Assembly (NCBI GenBank): GCA_015179045.1
Contig: WHUZ01000073.1
Coordinates: 1-64,000 of the forward strand
DNA: 64,000 bases
Source of the DNA: Kalaharituber pfeilii
Lineage: Eukaryota > Ascomycota > Pezizomycetes > Pezizales > Pezizaceae
Reading direction: 5' to 3'
Under the pieces are notes generated by a model. The model saw nothing but the letters and a program-made list of their open reading frames with translations, made no database searches and was not told the DNA's origin. How positions within the stretch are numbered: position 1 is the stretch's first letter; each line of letters opens with the position of its first letter. Below are positions 52,635-63,500 of the stretch, piece after piece. The translations under genes and the position numbers were made by a program.

Positions 52635-52794
52635 TACTATACATATCGGAATTGCTTTAAGAAAGGGAAGATCCAACCAGTTTCACCAACTTATTCTTTG
52701 ATATTATTATGGAGAGTTTCGTTGCAGCCGACCCAGAGAAAAATTTTCGACCTACGGTGCTTACCACAGCGTTTTATCTTACTCCCGCCAGAGG

Positions 52795-52802
52795 TTATAT
52801 AG
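52795..52802 (-). promoter_or_regulatory. TATA-like box upstream of the membrane protein gene
   Basis: TCTATATAACC on the minus strand, about 165 bp before the ATG, suits a core promoter. Confidence 0.35.
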
Positions 52803-54516
52803 ACTGAGGCTCTAGGAGACATTCTATAAAAGCATGTTGGTAGGACGTGCGCAGAGGCAGGGGCTGATGAAGATGTATCTTACATGAGATCTGCATACCG
52901 TAGAAGTTGGTTCATGAGACACCACGGAGTTATGAGGCCTTTTTCTTTGATGGACCAACAATGCTGGTTTAGCTAGGCCCGTCGAGAGCTATACTGTATT
53001 ACTACCAGTGTCCGATCCAGTCAATCAATAGTCTTGCTAAAAGGATAGGAATCATCTTAGTGATGCTCCTAAGGATCTTTCAGTTATCAGCGTCTCTAGA
53101 ATTACTTTCAGCGAGGAAATTCGGTAACGGCAATGATACTGTGCCACAGTGTGTATCAAAATGTATGAAACCATTGGCTGTAAGGTGCGAATAGCACTGG
53201 GATCACCTCTCCCGCACCCCTTACAGGGGGTCCCTTTGAACCTATTCCTGCGGTAGCTGGAGAGGATATAGATCGGCATCCATATGCATAGGAGGGCTGA
53301 AGACATGACATCTACCATGGCGCTAGTAACTTCGCAGGCCACCTGCAACGCCATGCATGCTGCGAACTCAATTGCTTCTTAGTGGACGGCAAATCGGCGT
53401 ACCTAATCCTGACTTAGTTAACTTCTCGATAGGATATGAAAACTGACACAGAGGAAAAAGCATATGGTCCGCCTGTACTATACACTGATTGACACCAATA
53501 GAAGAACTCTGTGAAGTGGAGGCGTCGTTTCTAAAGGGAATTGATTGCAGCAAGATTAAAGCACATTGCACTCGAGTACAGATGCTATCAATAGAAGCAT
53601 GTCTTCGGGCGGTTACCACACAACGTCACTGACCGGGATCCGACGCACATGTATGCAGACCTCGTGCGCGGCCTTCCACTTGAGCGGTAACTTGATGCCG
53701 GTAGCGAGTAGCCTCAGATGAAGCGGAAGCTACCGTAAACTCAGGTGGAAACACCCTTAGACAAGCCGAGGCTACCAGTATCTTGGGACAATTGCATGAC
53801 CAGCTCGGATTTGAATTGAGGCCCAGGCTGAGACTAGGCGATCATAAGTGGGGCAGACGGTCAGTGTACATTCAGGCAGAAAGTGCGAAATCAATCAGAT
53901 GGAAATCTAAACCAATAGAGAGGATGCGATTTAAAGCTGGCCTTAGTCCAAATCTTCCGACCAAGCTCAAGATTGCAAAGCGGGCAAAATATAGAGCTGG
54001 CTCTGTGATTTCAGGATGCGATTTTACTAGGGCCCTTTAACACTGTTGACAAGGGGGTACTGTCTGGCTCTATACGTGAAAATGGTATATTTCTTTTCAT
54101 CATATGCACTGTTTTGCATGCCAATTTGCATTTATGCACACATTCATATTCACAATGCTGTCTGAGCATTTACGAAGTAAACATCCTGATGGCAAAAACG
54201 CCGGCGAATTCTCCAGACCTGTAGCTATGGGGATGTAGAGTTCTCGTGTGGCCGTACGTTCGTGCATTGTGAATTTTTCTGCGAGTTTGTATGTATGTAC
54301 AGTGGGATTTTTCCGCAACTGAAGAAACGCATTTTTTACAGCCAGTCTGTCTGGCTTCTGACCCCTGCTAGCTCAGGGCTCCTGCAAATAGAACCAGTTG
54401 CCATCGCATCCTCTCTAATATCTGCCAACAACCTGATTTTAGCTACTCGTTAGACATGCTTGCGCAGCAATCAGCTTGTGTTGGCAACCTGTAGAAAGTC
54501 AAGTTATTTCCGGAGT
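52803..54516. other. No gene recognised
   Basis: An 85-codon frame at 53783-54040 with a basic composition is the longest on the plus strand. It has no recognisable domain and a poor start, so it is not called. No transposon ends were found. Confidence 0.35.
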
Positions 54517-55584
54517 AAACCTTTTCAATGCCAGCAAAAACGCACAGACTCCTGTTTAATGCCAGCAATGTTTTTTATTTAGCAACAAAGTGCCTGGTAC
54601 AATGGTCCCGTAGACTATTCTAGTTAGAAAAGCGCGTCCACCTTAATTGACGCGTTTTCAGTACTATCAACTGCAACTAATAGATGCTATCCCTTCTAAA
54701 CTAACATTTCAAATGCATAAAATATATATATTTCACAATTATCTTCTAATATAGATACTTCTTTCTCCATTTACATGTATTTGATTCTTCAACTGAGAGA
54801 GTTTAAATCTTATTGTCTAATCTGGAATAAGATTCAGTTATGAAATTTTAATAGCGGTTATCAGCTTTGCGTCACGTAACTGTTACGTGGGGTTACATGT
54901 CATAAGCAAATGCTCTGATTGGCTGATTTTGTAACGTGAGACAGCCGATCTTCGTTACGCAACGTAATCATGATCACGTAGCCAAATCGTCGCGTTACGA
55001 CCATAACCTTGCGTAACTTTGGGTAACGCCAAGGAGATGCGCCTGGTTTTTTAGCTGACTACAGGGGCCTTTGACTGGTCTTTACCTAAATCAGCAACAC
55101 ATGGATGCATATGCATAAACACGTGTCTACCACTTCATGAGCATCCCCAATCTACGCATGAAAGCTCTCCAGTTTCTACCATCATGAGCCAGCAAACGTC
55201 TGCTACAATCACAGCAAGTTCACAAGCTGTTACTCCACGCTCTGCTACCCCCTCTGGTATCTGAATTAAGTAGCATAGATATGGCATGAGTCTCGATTGC
55301 TGTCGTGACCACCTGTTCGATTTTGGCTCTCTCCGATATGCGGGGTGACGGTAACGTAGCTTACACGGGGGACATCAGCGACCCTCCTCTCATTTGGGCT
55401 TAGCGGGTTGACAGGGGTTATCAAACGGAACGGAATGTAACGCAAAGCTGATAACCACTATTAATGGTATCACGGAGTAGGTTTATTATGGATGCCATCA
55501 TACTTAAGACACTTAGTTGCTAAATTAAAAACATTGCTGGCATTGAACAAGAGTCTGCCTTTTTTGCTGGCATTGAAAAGGTTT
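54517..55584. mobile_element. TIR DNA element with about 85-bp inverted repeats
   Basis: The arms AAACCTTTTCAATGCCAGCA and its inverse, plus a second AATGCCAGCAATG block and TTTAGCAAC, match over about 85 bp. Each arm contains the AATGCCAGCA motif twice. The target duplication is unclear. It encloses a younger TTAA-flanked element. Confidence 0.7.
54852..55460. mobile_element. TIR element with TTAA target site, 609 bp, nested
   Basis: The TIR TAGCGGTTATCAGCTTTGCG (one mismatch in the inverse arm) is flanked by TTAA on both sides (54848-54851 and 55461-55464). A TTAA duplication is typical of piggyBac-like elements. Inside, GTAACG/CGTTAC-rich sequence repeats near the left end. There is no ORF. 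Confidence 0.72.
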
Positions 55585-55797
55585 CTCGTTATGTTATGAG
55601 TAATTTATTTCCGCAAATGTCTTAATTGACCTCGTCGACAACCAGTCCTGTACTCCGAGCAGCCTACTGTACTTGCGGTTGCTAATCTGGAATCGGAACT
55701 AAGGAAAATAAAAACCTAACATGTAATACCCACTTACACCCTGACACTGTACTCACCACAGCTCCACGCACACCACAATTCGATGCACTTTCCCGCC

Positions 55798-55856
55798 TAT
55801 CATGGCGAACGGCTGCAAGCGGGGTTATGTCCAACAAAAAAAACAAAATAAGACGG
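55798..55856 (+). mobile_element. Hairpin-A tail insertion, truncated inside the hairpin
   Basis: The sequence TATCATGGCGAACGGCTG...GCGGGGTTATG is followed by an interrupted A tract. The flanks ACTTTCCCGCC (55787-55797) and ACTTTCCCACC (55857-55867) are an 11-bp target duplication with one mismatch. It is older than the other copies. Confidence 0.65.
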
Positions 55857-55938
55857 ACTTTCCCACCAAAACTGAGCGAATGAGAGCCTGTATATCCCCA
55901 CGCACAGAACCTACTTTTCTATGCATCTTTACGAGGCT

Positions 55939-56002
55939 TTTTTTTTTTTTTTTTTTTAAATTTCACGTGACCCCGCTTGTAGCTGTTCGCCATGGCAGGG
56001 CC
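55939..56002 (-). mobile_element. Hairpin-A plus poly(A) insertion (tail-only retroposon)
   Basis: On the minus strand it starts GGCCCTGCCATGG, includes hairpin A and a T tract. Perfect 12-bp target duplication CTTTACGAGGCT at 55927-55938 and 56003-56014. Confidence 0.92.
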
Positions 56003-56014
56003 CTTTACGAGGCT

Positions 56015-56908
56015 TAAGGCAAGCATCAACATAGTCCTTGAAGTAAACGATGAGTTGTTCCAAATATTTTCATTCTTATAGAAATATTGCGTAGGAATTG
56101 TATCAAAAGAGCACGTGAAAATATATATTGGCATGCCAACTATGCAATATATCAAAATCGACTGAATAAAATCAAGTGGATCAATATACAGCCAGGTGAG
56201 GCTCTTTAAATACAAGAGTATGGCCATTGGTGTAATAGTGCCAAAGAAGAGTAGTATGTTCAGCCTGGTGGAATACTGTATGAGAATCCCGTACAAATAG
56301 ATGCCAAGACATCATTGCAACTCTCGCTGTACCATAATGAATGCATTCTCTAAGCAAGCAGAGGTGCTAAACATGAAGAACAAGTATTTATTGAGTGTCT
56401 CTAAATAGCACTTACATAATTCTGCTCTAGTGGTTGAGGTATACCCTCGGCCAGCTTTTGTGGGAAATTGCGTCGAATTGTGGTGTGCGTCAAGATGGGG
56501 TGAAGCATAATATATCCATCTCCGATGATAACAGGGTTTGCATTGGTTTCCTAAACAGCAGCATGGAGTCTCTGTCCTTGGAGAATTCTGCTACAACAAA
56601 TCAATCGAAGTGGAAACCCACGCTGGGCAAATTCTGAATTGGTCCAAGGTTAGAGTAGTTTCATGGTGCACGCGCGTTCCCCATGGTTTATTGGCGGCTC
56701 ATATGCATATGAGCCTCCTACACAGCAGAAGGAAGACATCCGGATTCGAAAAGCAAGCCTTCGTCTGGAATAGTGGGGTTATGTAGCCAAGTCATTAAAG
56801 AATTCTGAAATCTCTCCATTGGTGGCGATACGCGAACCCTGGACTTGAGAATGTTAGTGGGCTCATTTTTCCTTTTCTTTTCCCTTGTACTCGTACAGAT
56901 ATATGCGG
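56015..56908. other. Decayed foldback-element arm, no gene
   Basis: Around 56340-56480 the sequence resembles the inner arms of the 47629 element (CTCTAGTGGTTGAGGTATA, CAGCTTTTGTGG). The rest is unassigned. Confidence 0.35.
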
Positions 56909-57382
56909 CTTTCTTTTTTTTTTTTTTTTTTTTTTTTTATTTCATTAATCGCATGCCGCCCTATGGGCTATGGCGATGTTTAGTTACAGTGGTATGATGG
57001 AAAAATGATAATGAAAGAGTAAAGAAAAATTGAACCGTCCTATTCCTCCCCGCCCATTCCAATATTTCCGCCATGTTTGTGTCCTTATCTAACTGTCTTA
57101 TCACGTCTGCTCCTCTTGCGGTTTTCCTGTTCCATGCCGAGCAGCTACTCTTTATGTGATCCCAGGTCTCCGGCGCTTCGCCGCACCATCCGCACTCCAG
57201 GGAGGTGGCCTTTCCAATCCTGAATCTCCATTCCTTCAGTCCCTTATTGCCCAATATCCCTGCCAATGTGGCCAGATATTGGCGTTTGTCGACCTTTTGG
57301 AGTGGGCGGTAGTTCAGTCCGGCTTGGTTCCTTTCGGCAGCTCTGGATGCTTTGTATTCTTGTCTTATTCCTGGCTCTGTCA
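56909..57382 (-). mobile_element. LINE-B 3' fragment
   Basis: T tract and hairpin B (A-T outer pair variant, as in 12165-15617) at the left end. The ORF2 C-terminus reads from the truncation point at 57382. Target duplication ATATATGCGG at 56899-56908 and 57383-57392. Confidence 0.88.
56961..57382 (-). pseudogene. LINE-B ORF2 C-terminus
   Basis: Begins in the region after RNase H (TEPGIRQEYKASRA), then LATLAGILGNKGLKEWRFRIG and the zinc knuckle C-x2-C-x7-H-x4-C (CGWCGEAPETWDHIKSSC). It ends with NMAEILEWAG. The original stop after this motif is lost and the frame runs on 25 codons into the tail. Truncated, no catalytic residues. Confidence 0.85.
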
Positions 57383-58378
57383 ATATATGCGGTTTGAAAA
57401 CATAGCCAACTACTGCAACCAGTGGTTCTTTGGACCTGGCACTGGGAACGAACAGGAATTAATTTGTTTGGAACTTGGCGAAGCTAGCAGAAAGCTGGTA
57501 TACATGAACGAATCTCTCATAGTGGATCTCGCGCTTGTTGTCTCCCAGTGCTTATATTTGTTTGTGTTACACCACGTTTTTGTATGTCTACAATCATATA
57601 TACCTATCTCTCGTAACATCTCGCTCAATAGACTTAACGGTATCACTATCTCCTCCCTTCGTGAATAGCTTTTACAGTGATATTCAGCAACCCATAGCTT
57701 CTTGTTTTTATAGTGTTCATATATTCCTCTGCCGGCTGATTTTATGGTACGAAGCTCCATTCGCTCAACTAGGACAGCTAGTACTAGTGCATGCCCTGAA
57801 GTCTCTAAAGAATGATACTTGACAATCGATATCGCAAATGATGCCAGATTTGGAGACCACCAGTAGATGTTGTTGATATTCACAGATGGGTGGAGTGGTG
57901 AAAGAATCCTTGCTCGCAGTGTGGTGGTAACCACGATACCAATGGAAAGTATAAGGCCAAATGCGGGCCGGAGTGGTACTCATTGGTAGGGCCACTTGAT
58001 GACACATGCATGGGATGAGGAAGAGAATTATGTTTAAGAAGCGAGATGTGGATGGATAGGCTCAGTTGGAAGGTGAAGGTGATCTATAAATTGTATGTAG
58101 ATAGGACTGTAGAAGCAAGCAGCAGCAACAGACATAGATAAGGAAGCAGGACAGATATGGACACGCACAGACAAGACAATTGAAGACCCTTTCCTTGACA
58201 TTTGATCATTGAGGCCGCCCTTGAGGCTTCGTTCCGCCAGCTCTAGATACCGGTACCCGTGCGAAACAGAGGATGCTGTTGAGCCGTCATCACAGCAGTA
58301 CTGTGAAATGCAGTATTCTTTGTGAAACATGGTCTGTACCCTCGCCATGAAGTATAATATACGTGGCATTGCATACTT
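57383..58378. other. No confident gene
   Basis: A minus-strand frame of about 174 codons spans 57410-57934 but starts with GTG, lacks recognisable domains and has an unremarkable composition. It could be an exon of an unknown gene. I do not call it. Confidence 0.3.
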
Positions 58379-58430
58379 TTTTTTGGGGGGGGGATAATCA
58401 CGTAACTCCCACGTACAGGTTACGGGCCTA
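58379..58430 (-). mobile_element. Decayed hairpin-A tail
   Basis: T8-G10 tract followed by ATAATCACGTAACTCC...GGCCTATGGCAGGG on the plus strand, clearly related to hairpin-A tails but with the stem broken. No target duplication was found. Confidence 0.45.
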
Positions 58431-58528
58431 TGGCAGGGACATGCGTGGCATAAATAACTTGAAAATATTATCATTAGTCCAACGATTTGAATCGTTGAAG
58501 ACCTGGCAACAACCTTACCCCTGTAGTT

Positions 58529-58589
58529 TTCCTGCCATGGCGAACAGCTGCACGCGTGGTCACGTGGTTTAAAAAAAAAAAAAAAAAAC
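58529..58589 (+). mobile_element. Hairpin-A tail insertion (aged)
   Basis: CCTGCCATGGCGAACAGCTG...GTCACGTGG followed by A18. The 5' edge is again at the hairpin base. No clear target duplication. Confidence 0.55.
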
Positions 58590-58689
58590 CCCGCATACAT
58601 TGTACCGACATCCCGAAATGCTTGTCAGAGGTCATCTTAGCGTGGCGCTATTTACCCGGCTCACTATACAATATCCCGTTACACCAATA

Positions 58690-58875
58690 GGCCTCGTTGG
58701 TAACGCAGGTGACCTTTTCGTAACGCAGGTTACCTGGTAACTCTCGTTGGGAACGCAGGTTACCTCGTGAGTCTCGTTGATAACGCAGGTCACCTGGTGA
58801 GTTTCGTTGGTAACACACGTAACCTGGTGGATCTCGTTAAGCACGCTGTTGACATGATTGGGCTCGTTGGAGACG
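58690..58875. repeat. 30-bp minisatellite (CTCGTTGGTAACGCAGGTTA)
   Basis: Six units of about 30 bp (CTCGTTG(G/A)TAACGCAGGT(T/C)ACCTGGTGAGT), increasingly degenerate to the right. The minus strand reads as 10-residue units of the type NETHQVTCV without a plausible gene start. Confidence 0.75.
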
Positions 58876-59074
58876 CAACTTACTCTATGGGCTCCTTGGG
58901 GGCGTACTGAGGCTGTAGTACCGCGTTGTTAACTCTGTTTACACATCCTCATGTGTTCTCAATTTGGTATAGAATTGTTTATTCATTCTTAGCTATCGCG
59001 ATATATACAGGTGCCCTTTTACCACCCCTCCATGCCGGGCTGAGAAAGTGGCAACACACAATCGGCAAAGCCGA

Positions 59075-59681
59075 GGGAGAGGGGGAGTTGCTGGTCATCA
59101 CGGATTCCAGAGTCACCATAGCGAAATTACAGAGGATAGCGAGAGGAGACTTGACACCAGAGAGGCCTGCTAACTTCGTGAGGAGGCGGTGGGAGGAGAG
59201 GATTGCCCGGGGGGAAGATGACCTAGCGGTGATGTGGGTGAAATCGCATAAAGGAGTCAGAGGTAACACTAGGGCAGACATGGCGGCGAAAGATGCCACT
59301 GCAATGCAATATCAGGATGAGACGGTGACGGAGGCAGGGATTAGACAACAGGTCAAAGAGTGGAGAGCCGAGGAGGGGAAGAGATTAAAGTTGTCGTATA
59401 GACCACTGGAGTATTTGGGGAGCAGGAGAAGGGTATCCACGCTGGCGGGAATTCTGGGAAACAAGGGACTACGGCAGTGGAGATACCAGATAGGGAAGGA
59501 GACCTCTCCCGAATGCAGGTGGTGCGGAAGAGACTATGAAAATTTTGAGCACATCATGAGAGGGTGTGAAGCGTGGAGGAAGAGACTACCGAGAGGAGAG
59601 GAGGGATTAAGGGAGCTGTCAAGAGACGAGGAGGGGGGAGAGATAACGTTGGCGGAGGTGATGGACTGGGCGGCGGAGTAG
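59075..59681 (+). pseudogene. LINE-B RNase H C-terminal half and zinc knuckle
   Basis: Truncated ORF2. It starts inside RNase H (GELLVITDSRVTIAKLQ) and carries VMWVKSHKGVRGNTRADMAAKDA with the late catalytic His/Asp. The conserved LAGILGNKGL and the zinc knuckle CRWCGRDYENFEHIMRGC follow. It ends VMDWAAE with a stop. The frame is intact within the truncated copy. Confidence 0.87.
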
Positions 59682-59829
59682 ACGGAGGATTTATTACACG
59701 TTCATTCTCATTTTATGGTTTTATCTGCGAGTTACGATTCGGTTACTGTCTTGCATGTATCTAAACCCTCGCCATAGCCTACAAGGCGGCACGCGAGTAA
59801 TAAAATAAAAAAAAAAAAAAAAAAAAAAA
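59075..59829 (+). mobile_element. LINE-B 3' fragment nested in the previous one
   Basis: Inserted at AAAGCCGA (59067-59074, repeated at 59828-59835). It ends with hairpin B (59768-59797, inner stem GCCT-ACA-AGGC) and a long A tract. Both the outer and inner copies share the ORF2 end, so this is a LINE inserted in a relative. Confidence 0.9.
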
Positions 59830-60177
59830 AGCCGACAGCCCGGAATGCCGGTGGTGCGGGGAAGAGGAGGAATCCACCACACACGTGCTCAACAGGTGCA
59901 GGTCATGGAAAAGAAAATGGCCAGGAGGGATGGCAGGCCTAATTCAGCCACCCAAGAACAAGGACAAGGACTTGTTGGTAGAGATACTGGAATGGGCGGG
60001 ACTATAGCCATCTATTATTACGTATTTCTTATTTTATTATTTATTTCCTTTATTACGTGTTATGGACGACGGATATAATTTCCTTAATCTTCCTTATCAC
60101 TATTTTTACCTAATCTGGCCATAGTCCCTAGGGCGGCACGCGAGTAATGATATATATGAAAAAAATGAAAAAAAAAA

Positions 60178-60588
60178 ACCCCTCCATGCCACACTGCTCC
60201 ACCGCATCGCCGTACACTTTCACCTTTCTTTCCAACACCGATTCTACCACTTGGTCGCGACGCCGCAACTGAGGGGTGCCCCGCATCGAAAATTACATCA
60301 ACGTGAAGCTCGGGACCGCCCGAGCAAGTATTTCGGCCTTTTCTACGGGATTGAGCCACAGCGTTTGGCAGAGGTGGGAGAGCAGTGGAAGTGATCAGAA
60401 TCCATTGTTCTACTCCTTCTTTACGCCAAGTATATTAAAGCAGCACAGGAGACACTGCAACAAAGAAATACAACGCGCCGTTTGCAACCGAGAGCCGCAC
60501 TAACGGGACGCTTGCAAGCACCAAACAACACGCTGCCTTAACGACCAGAGGCCAACATCATCTACAGGAGTTTGGCAGCAGAAGAATT
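60178..60588. other. Flank and possible 5' part of the following LINE
   Basis: The frame of the following ORF is open from 60439 (after a TAA at 60436-60438), so translation could in principle begin upstream of the first ATG only with a non-ATG start. No other gene was recognised. Confidence 0.35.
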
Positions 60589-63500
60589 ATGGGGCAAGAT
60601 AAAGGAAAAGGAAAGAAAGAGGCAGGCAGATTGATATCTAGAATGGAAAGCGAAGGGTTTGTGGGGCTGTTTCGCCCAGTAAAGGAGTGGGAAAAGAGGT
60701 TTACAGTGATCACTGGAGGCAGGCAATTCGATGTGGAAGGGGCCACAGACTGGTGCCAATTCACAGGATACCAGACTGCAAAGGTGGAGGACGCCCTCCA
60801 GCAGGCTGTAAGAAATGCAACAGCCCTTTTGACTGCAAAGGGGGCAGTAGGAGTGCATGAAGTATGGAGCCAAGCAGAGGTTGGCCAACAGTTTATAGCA
60901 CATACAGCGAGTGAAGCAGCATGGGTTGAATGGGCACATATTGTCAGGGAGGGAATTGCGATACAGGAGGGAGAGGCTGAACAAGGAAATAAGGTGAGGA
61001 GAGTTATCAGAGAAGATGACATTGAGGATGTCATCTACGTAGGTGGTAGAGTGACCCAAACAATTCAAACCCCACACTACAGAAAGGGCAGTAGCAACCA
61101 AGGCAAAACTGCAATAAGAAGAGGAGTGGATTGGGATAAGGCAGAAGATTTAATCCAAGAAATCATGCAAAAGAAGGCTTCAGAACAATGGGAGTGGTAC
61201 CGAAGCCTTGAAGGAGGGACTGCATATGAGAAGACCTGCAAGCTTCGAGAGAGTCTGAAGAGGGAGATACGTGCATCATCAAGAAGTAAGTTGTGGTGGG
61301 ATAAGGAGGTAGAAGAGGCAGCGAAGGCAGTGAGGAAGGAGGGCCGAGGGGGGAAGGGACAGGGAGCCAAAGCATGGGAGAGAGCCAGACTCCTACGGTG
61401 GAAAGAGCGGGTTAAGACCCTCAAGTATATCATAAGACGAAAGAAAAAGGAGTGCTGGGAACAGTTTACAGAGGAAAACAGCTCTAAGGACCCATGGGAT
61501 GTGATCCGAGTAGCAAAGGACCCTTGGAAGTTAAGAGGAAAAATGGGTGACCTTGTAGGTGACAATGGTGATATATGGAGGACAGACGAGGAGAAGGTGA
61601 GAGGCCTGGTACAGAGAAACTTCAAATATCAGGCGACGTCGGATCCGCCAGCAGTGTCAACCTCGCCAGCGGCATTAACTTCACTGGCAGTATCAAATTC
61701 ACCGGCAATGTCAAATCCAAATTTGCCGGCGGTATCGAATTCGCCGGCAGTGCCGAATTCACCAGTAGTGTCGAATTCGCTGGCGGCGTCGAATTTACAG
61801 GCGGCATCAATTTCCCTGACAACATTGGACCTACCAGTGAACTCGGGCCTGCAGAGCCTGACAGACGAATGGACCTCCAATGTAAAAAAGCTGACTGAGA
61901 GGCTATGCAAGGCACTTGCAGGCACCTCGAGCCGTTCAGCTCCAGGGCCTGATGGCATCAGCTATAGATTCATCAAGCTGGTCAATAAAACAGTGCTAGG
62001 AGGGCAGTTAATGAAGGAGCTGGCTGCTGAGCTGGCTGCAGCCAGGATGCCGAAGGATTGGCAATTCAGCAAGGTGATCATGATCCCGAAGTCTGGCAGG
62101 GATCTTACGCAAGCAAAGAGCTGGAGGCCTATTCAACTCATCAATTGTGTGGGAAAACTGATGGAGAAGGTGGTTGCTGATGACTTGCAAGAAGCTGGAC
62201 TATTCCACCATGGGCAGTTTGGAGGAGTGAGAGGAAGGTCTGCAATTGATGCCTTATTTCGGGCAGTTGTGAAGAGCCAGAGAGCCCTGGCACGTGGCGG
62301 TGGGGCAGTGTGGATTATGGAGGATGTCAAGGGAGGCTTTGGGAACACACGTTGGGATATGGTCAAGCACCGAGTACAGGGTTCTAAAGCTGAGAAATGG
62401 TTGCCCTGGTTAGAAACCTTCTTCCGGGAGCGAGAGTTTGAGGTGGAATGGGATGGACAGGTGAGGGGCAATGGCAGATCGAATGTAGGTGTGCCGCAGG
62501 GCTCGCCTTTATCCCCAGTTGTGTTCCTCATATACATGGCACCAATTCTAGAAGAGATGGAAACAAAGGTAGCTACAACAGTGAGAGACTGTGAAGTGGA
62601 GCTGCCCTCATTTGTAGATGATATGAACTGTGTCATTCTGGATTGGGAAGGAGGAAAGGATATGAGGAGAATTGGGGAGAGAATTGCAGGAGTACTCAGG
62701 GAGGTTGCTGAAGCTCACAATCTACCACTGGAGACCTCAAAGGAGGAGGTCCTAGTCATGGGTAAGAAGGCGAAGAGAGGGGCAGATGTTGAGAGGTGCA
62801 AGTGGCTAGGGGTGATTTGTGATAGCACTCTTGATTTCGACCTCCACTGGAAAAACCGGATCGAGAAAGCCAGGAAACTCATGGGCGCGCTGTCTGGGCT
62901 AGGCAACTCTCAATGGGGTATGAGTCCTATCTCATGGAGAAAGGCTTATACAGGCATGGTAAGGGCAGTGGCCCTTTGGGGGTCCGAAATTGGGTGGAGA
63001 GGCCAGAAGCAGTGGAGAGAGGAATTTGAGAAGTTGCAGTATCAAGCACTTCGCAAATGCACTGGTGCAGTCCGAGGGGCAGCGAGAGTAAAGGTCGAGG
63101 CCATTGCTGGAGTAGAGAGTGTAACGACGATTCTCGATCAAGGCCAAGCAAGATATGCACTAAGATCAGTGAGGGACCCTACAGGAGTTGGAGATTTATG
63201 GCCGGAAAGCTTCACTGGAATGGTAGCCCCAGACCCAGACAGAGAGGGTGAAAGGGGGAGGGACTGGAGAGACTTTAGCTTGAGTTATGCTGCAGACAAA
63301 AATGATGGGTTTGAGTCAGTAGCTGGAAAGATTGCCAGCACTCTCGAGGTCAATGAGGAGGAGAGAGTGTCCTGGGGGCGAGATGTACACCTACCACAGA
63401 CAGGCATTGAGGTCATTGACCTCAAGTTGTGCAAGGAAGACGCCCCAGCCAAATGGGAAAAGGCCATCAATGAGGCTAAGGGTGACTCGGTGGCTATTTT

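Larger units (their letters stand above)
59037..60177 (+). mobile_element. LINE-B-like 3' fragment, split by another LINE
   Basis: Target duplication ACCCCTCCATGCC at 59024-59036 and 60178-60190 (13 bp). The short left piece (59037-59074, encoding LRKWQHTIGKA) joins the right piece (59836 onward, encoding the end of ORF2 to the TAG at 60005-60007). A tail with a decayed hairpin B (about 60117-60144) and poly(A) follow. The nested copy occupies 59075-59829. Confidence 0.88.

Noticed and set aside
53783..54040. 85-codon basic frame
   Set aside because: No homology-like features, no intron signals and no paralogue.
57410..57934. 174-codon minus-strand frame
   Set aside because: Starts with GTG, no domain, no splice-supported extension; kept only as a remark.
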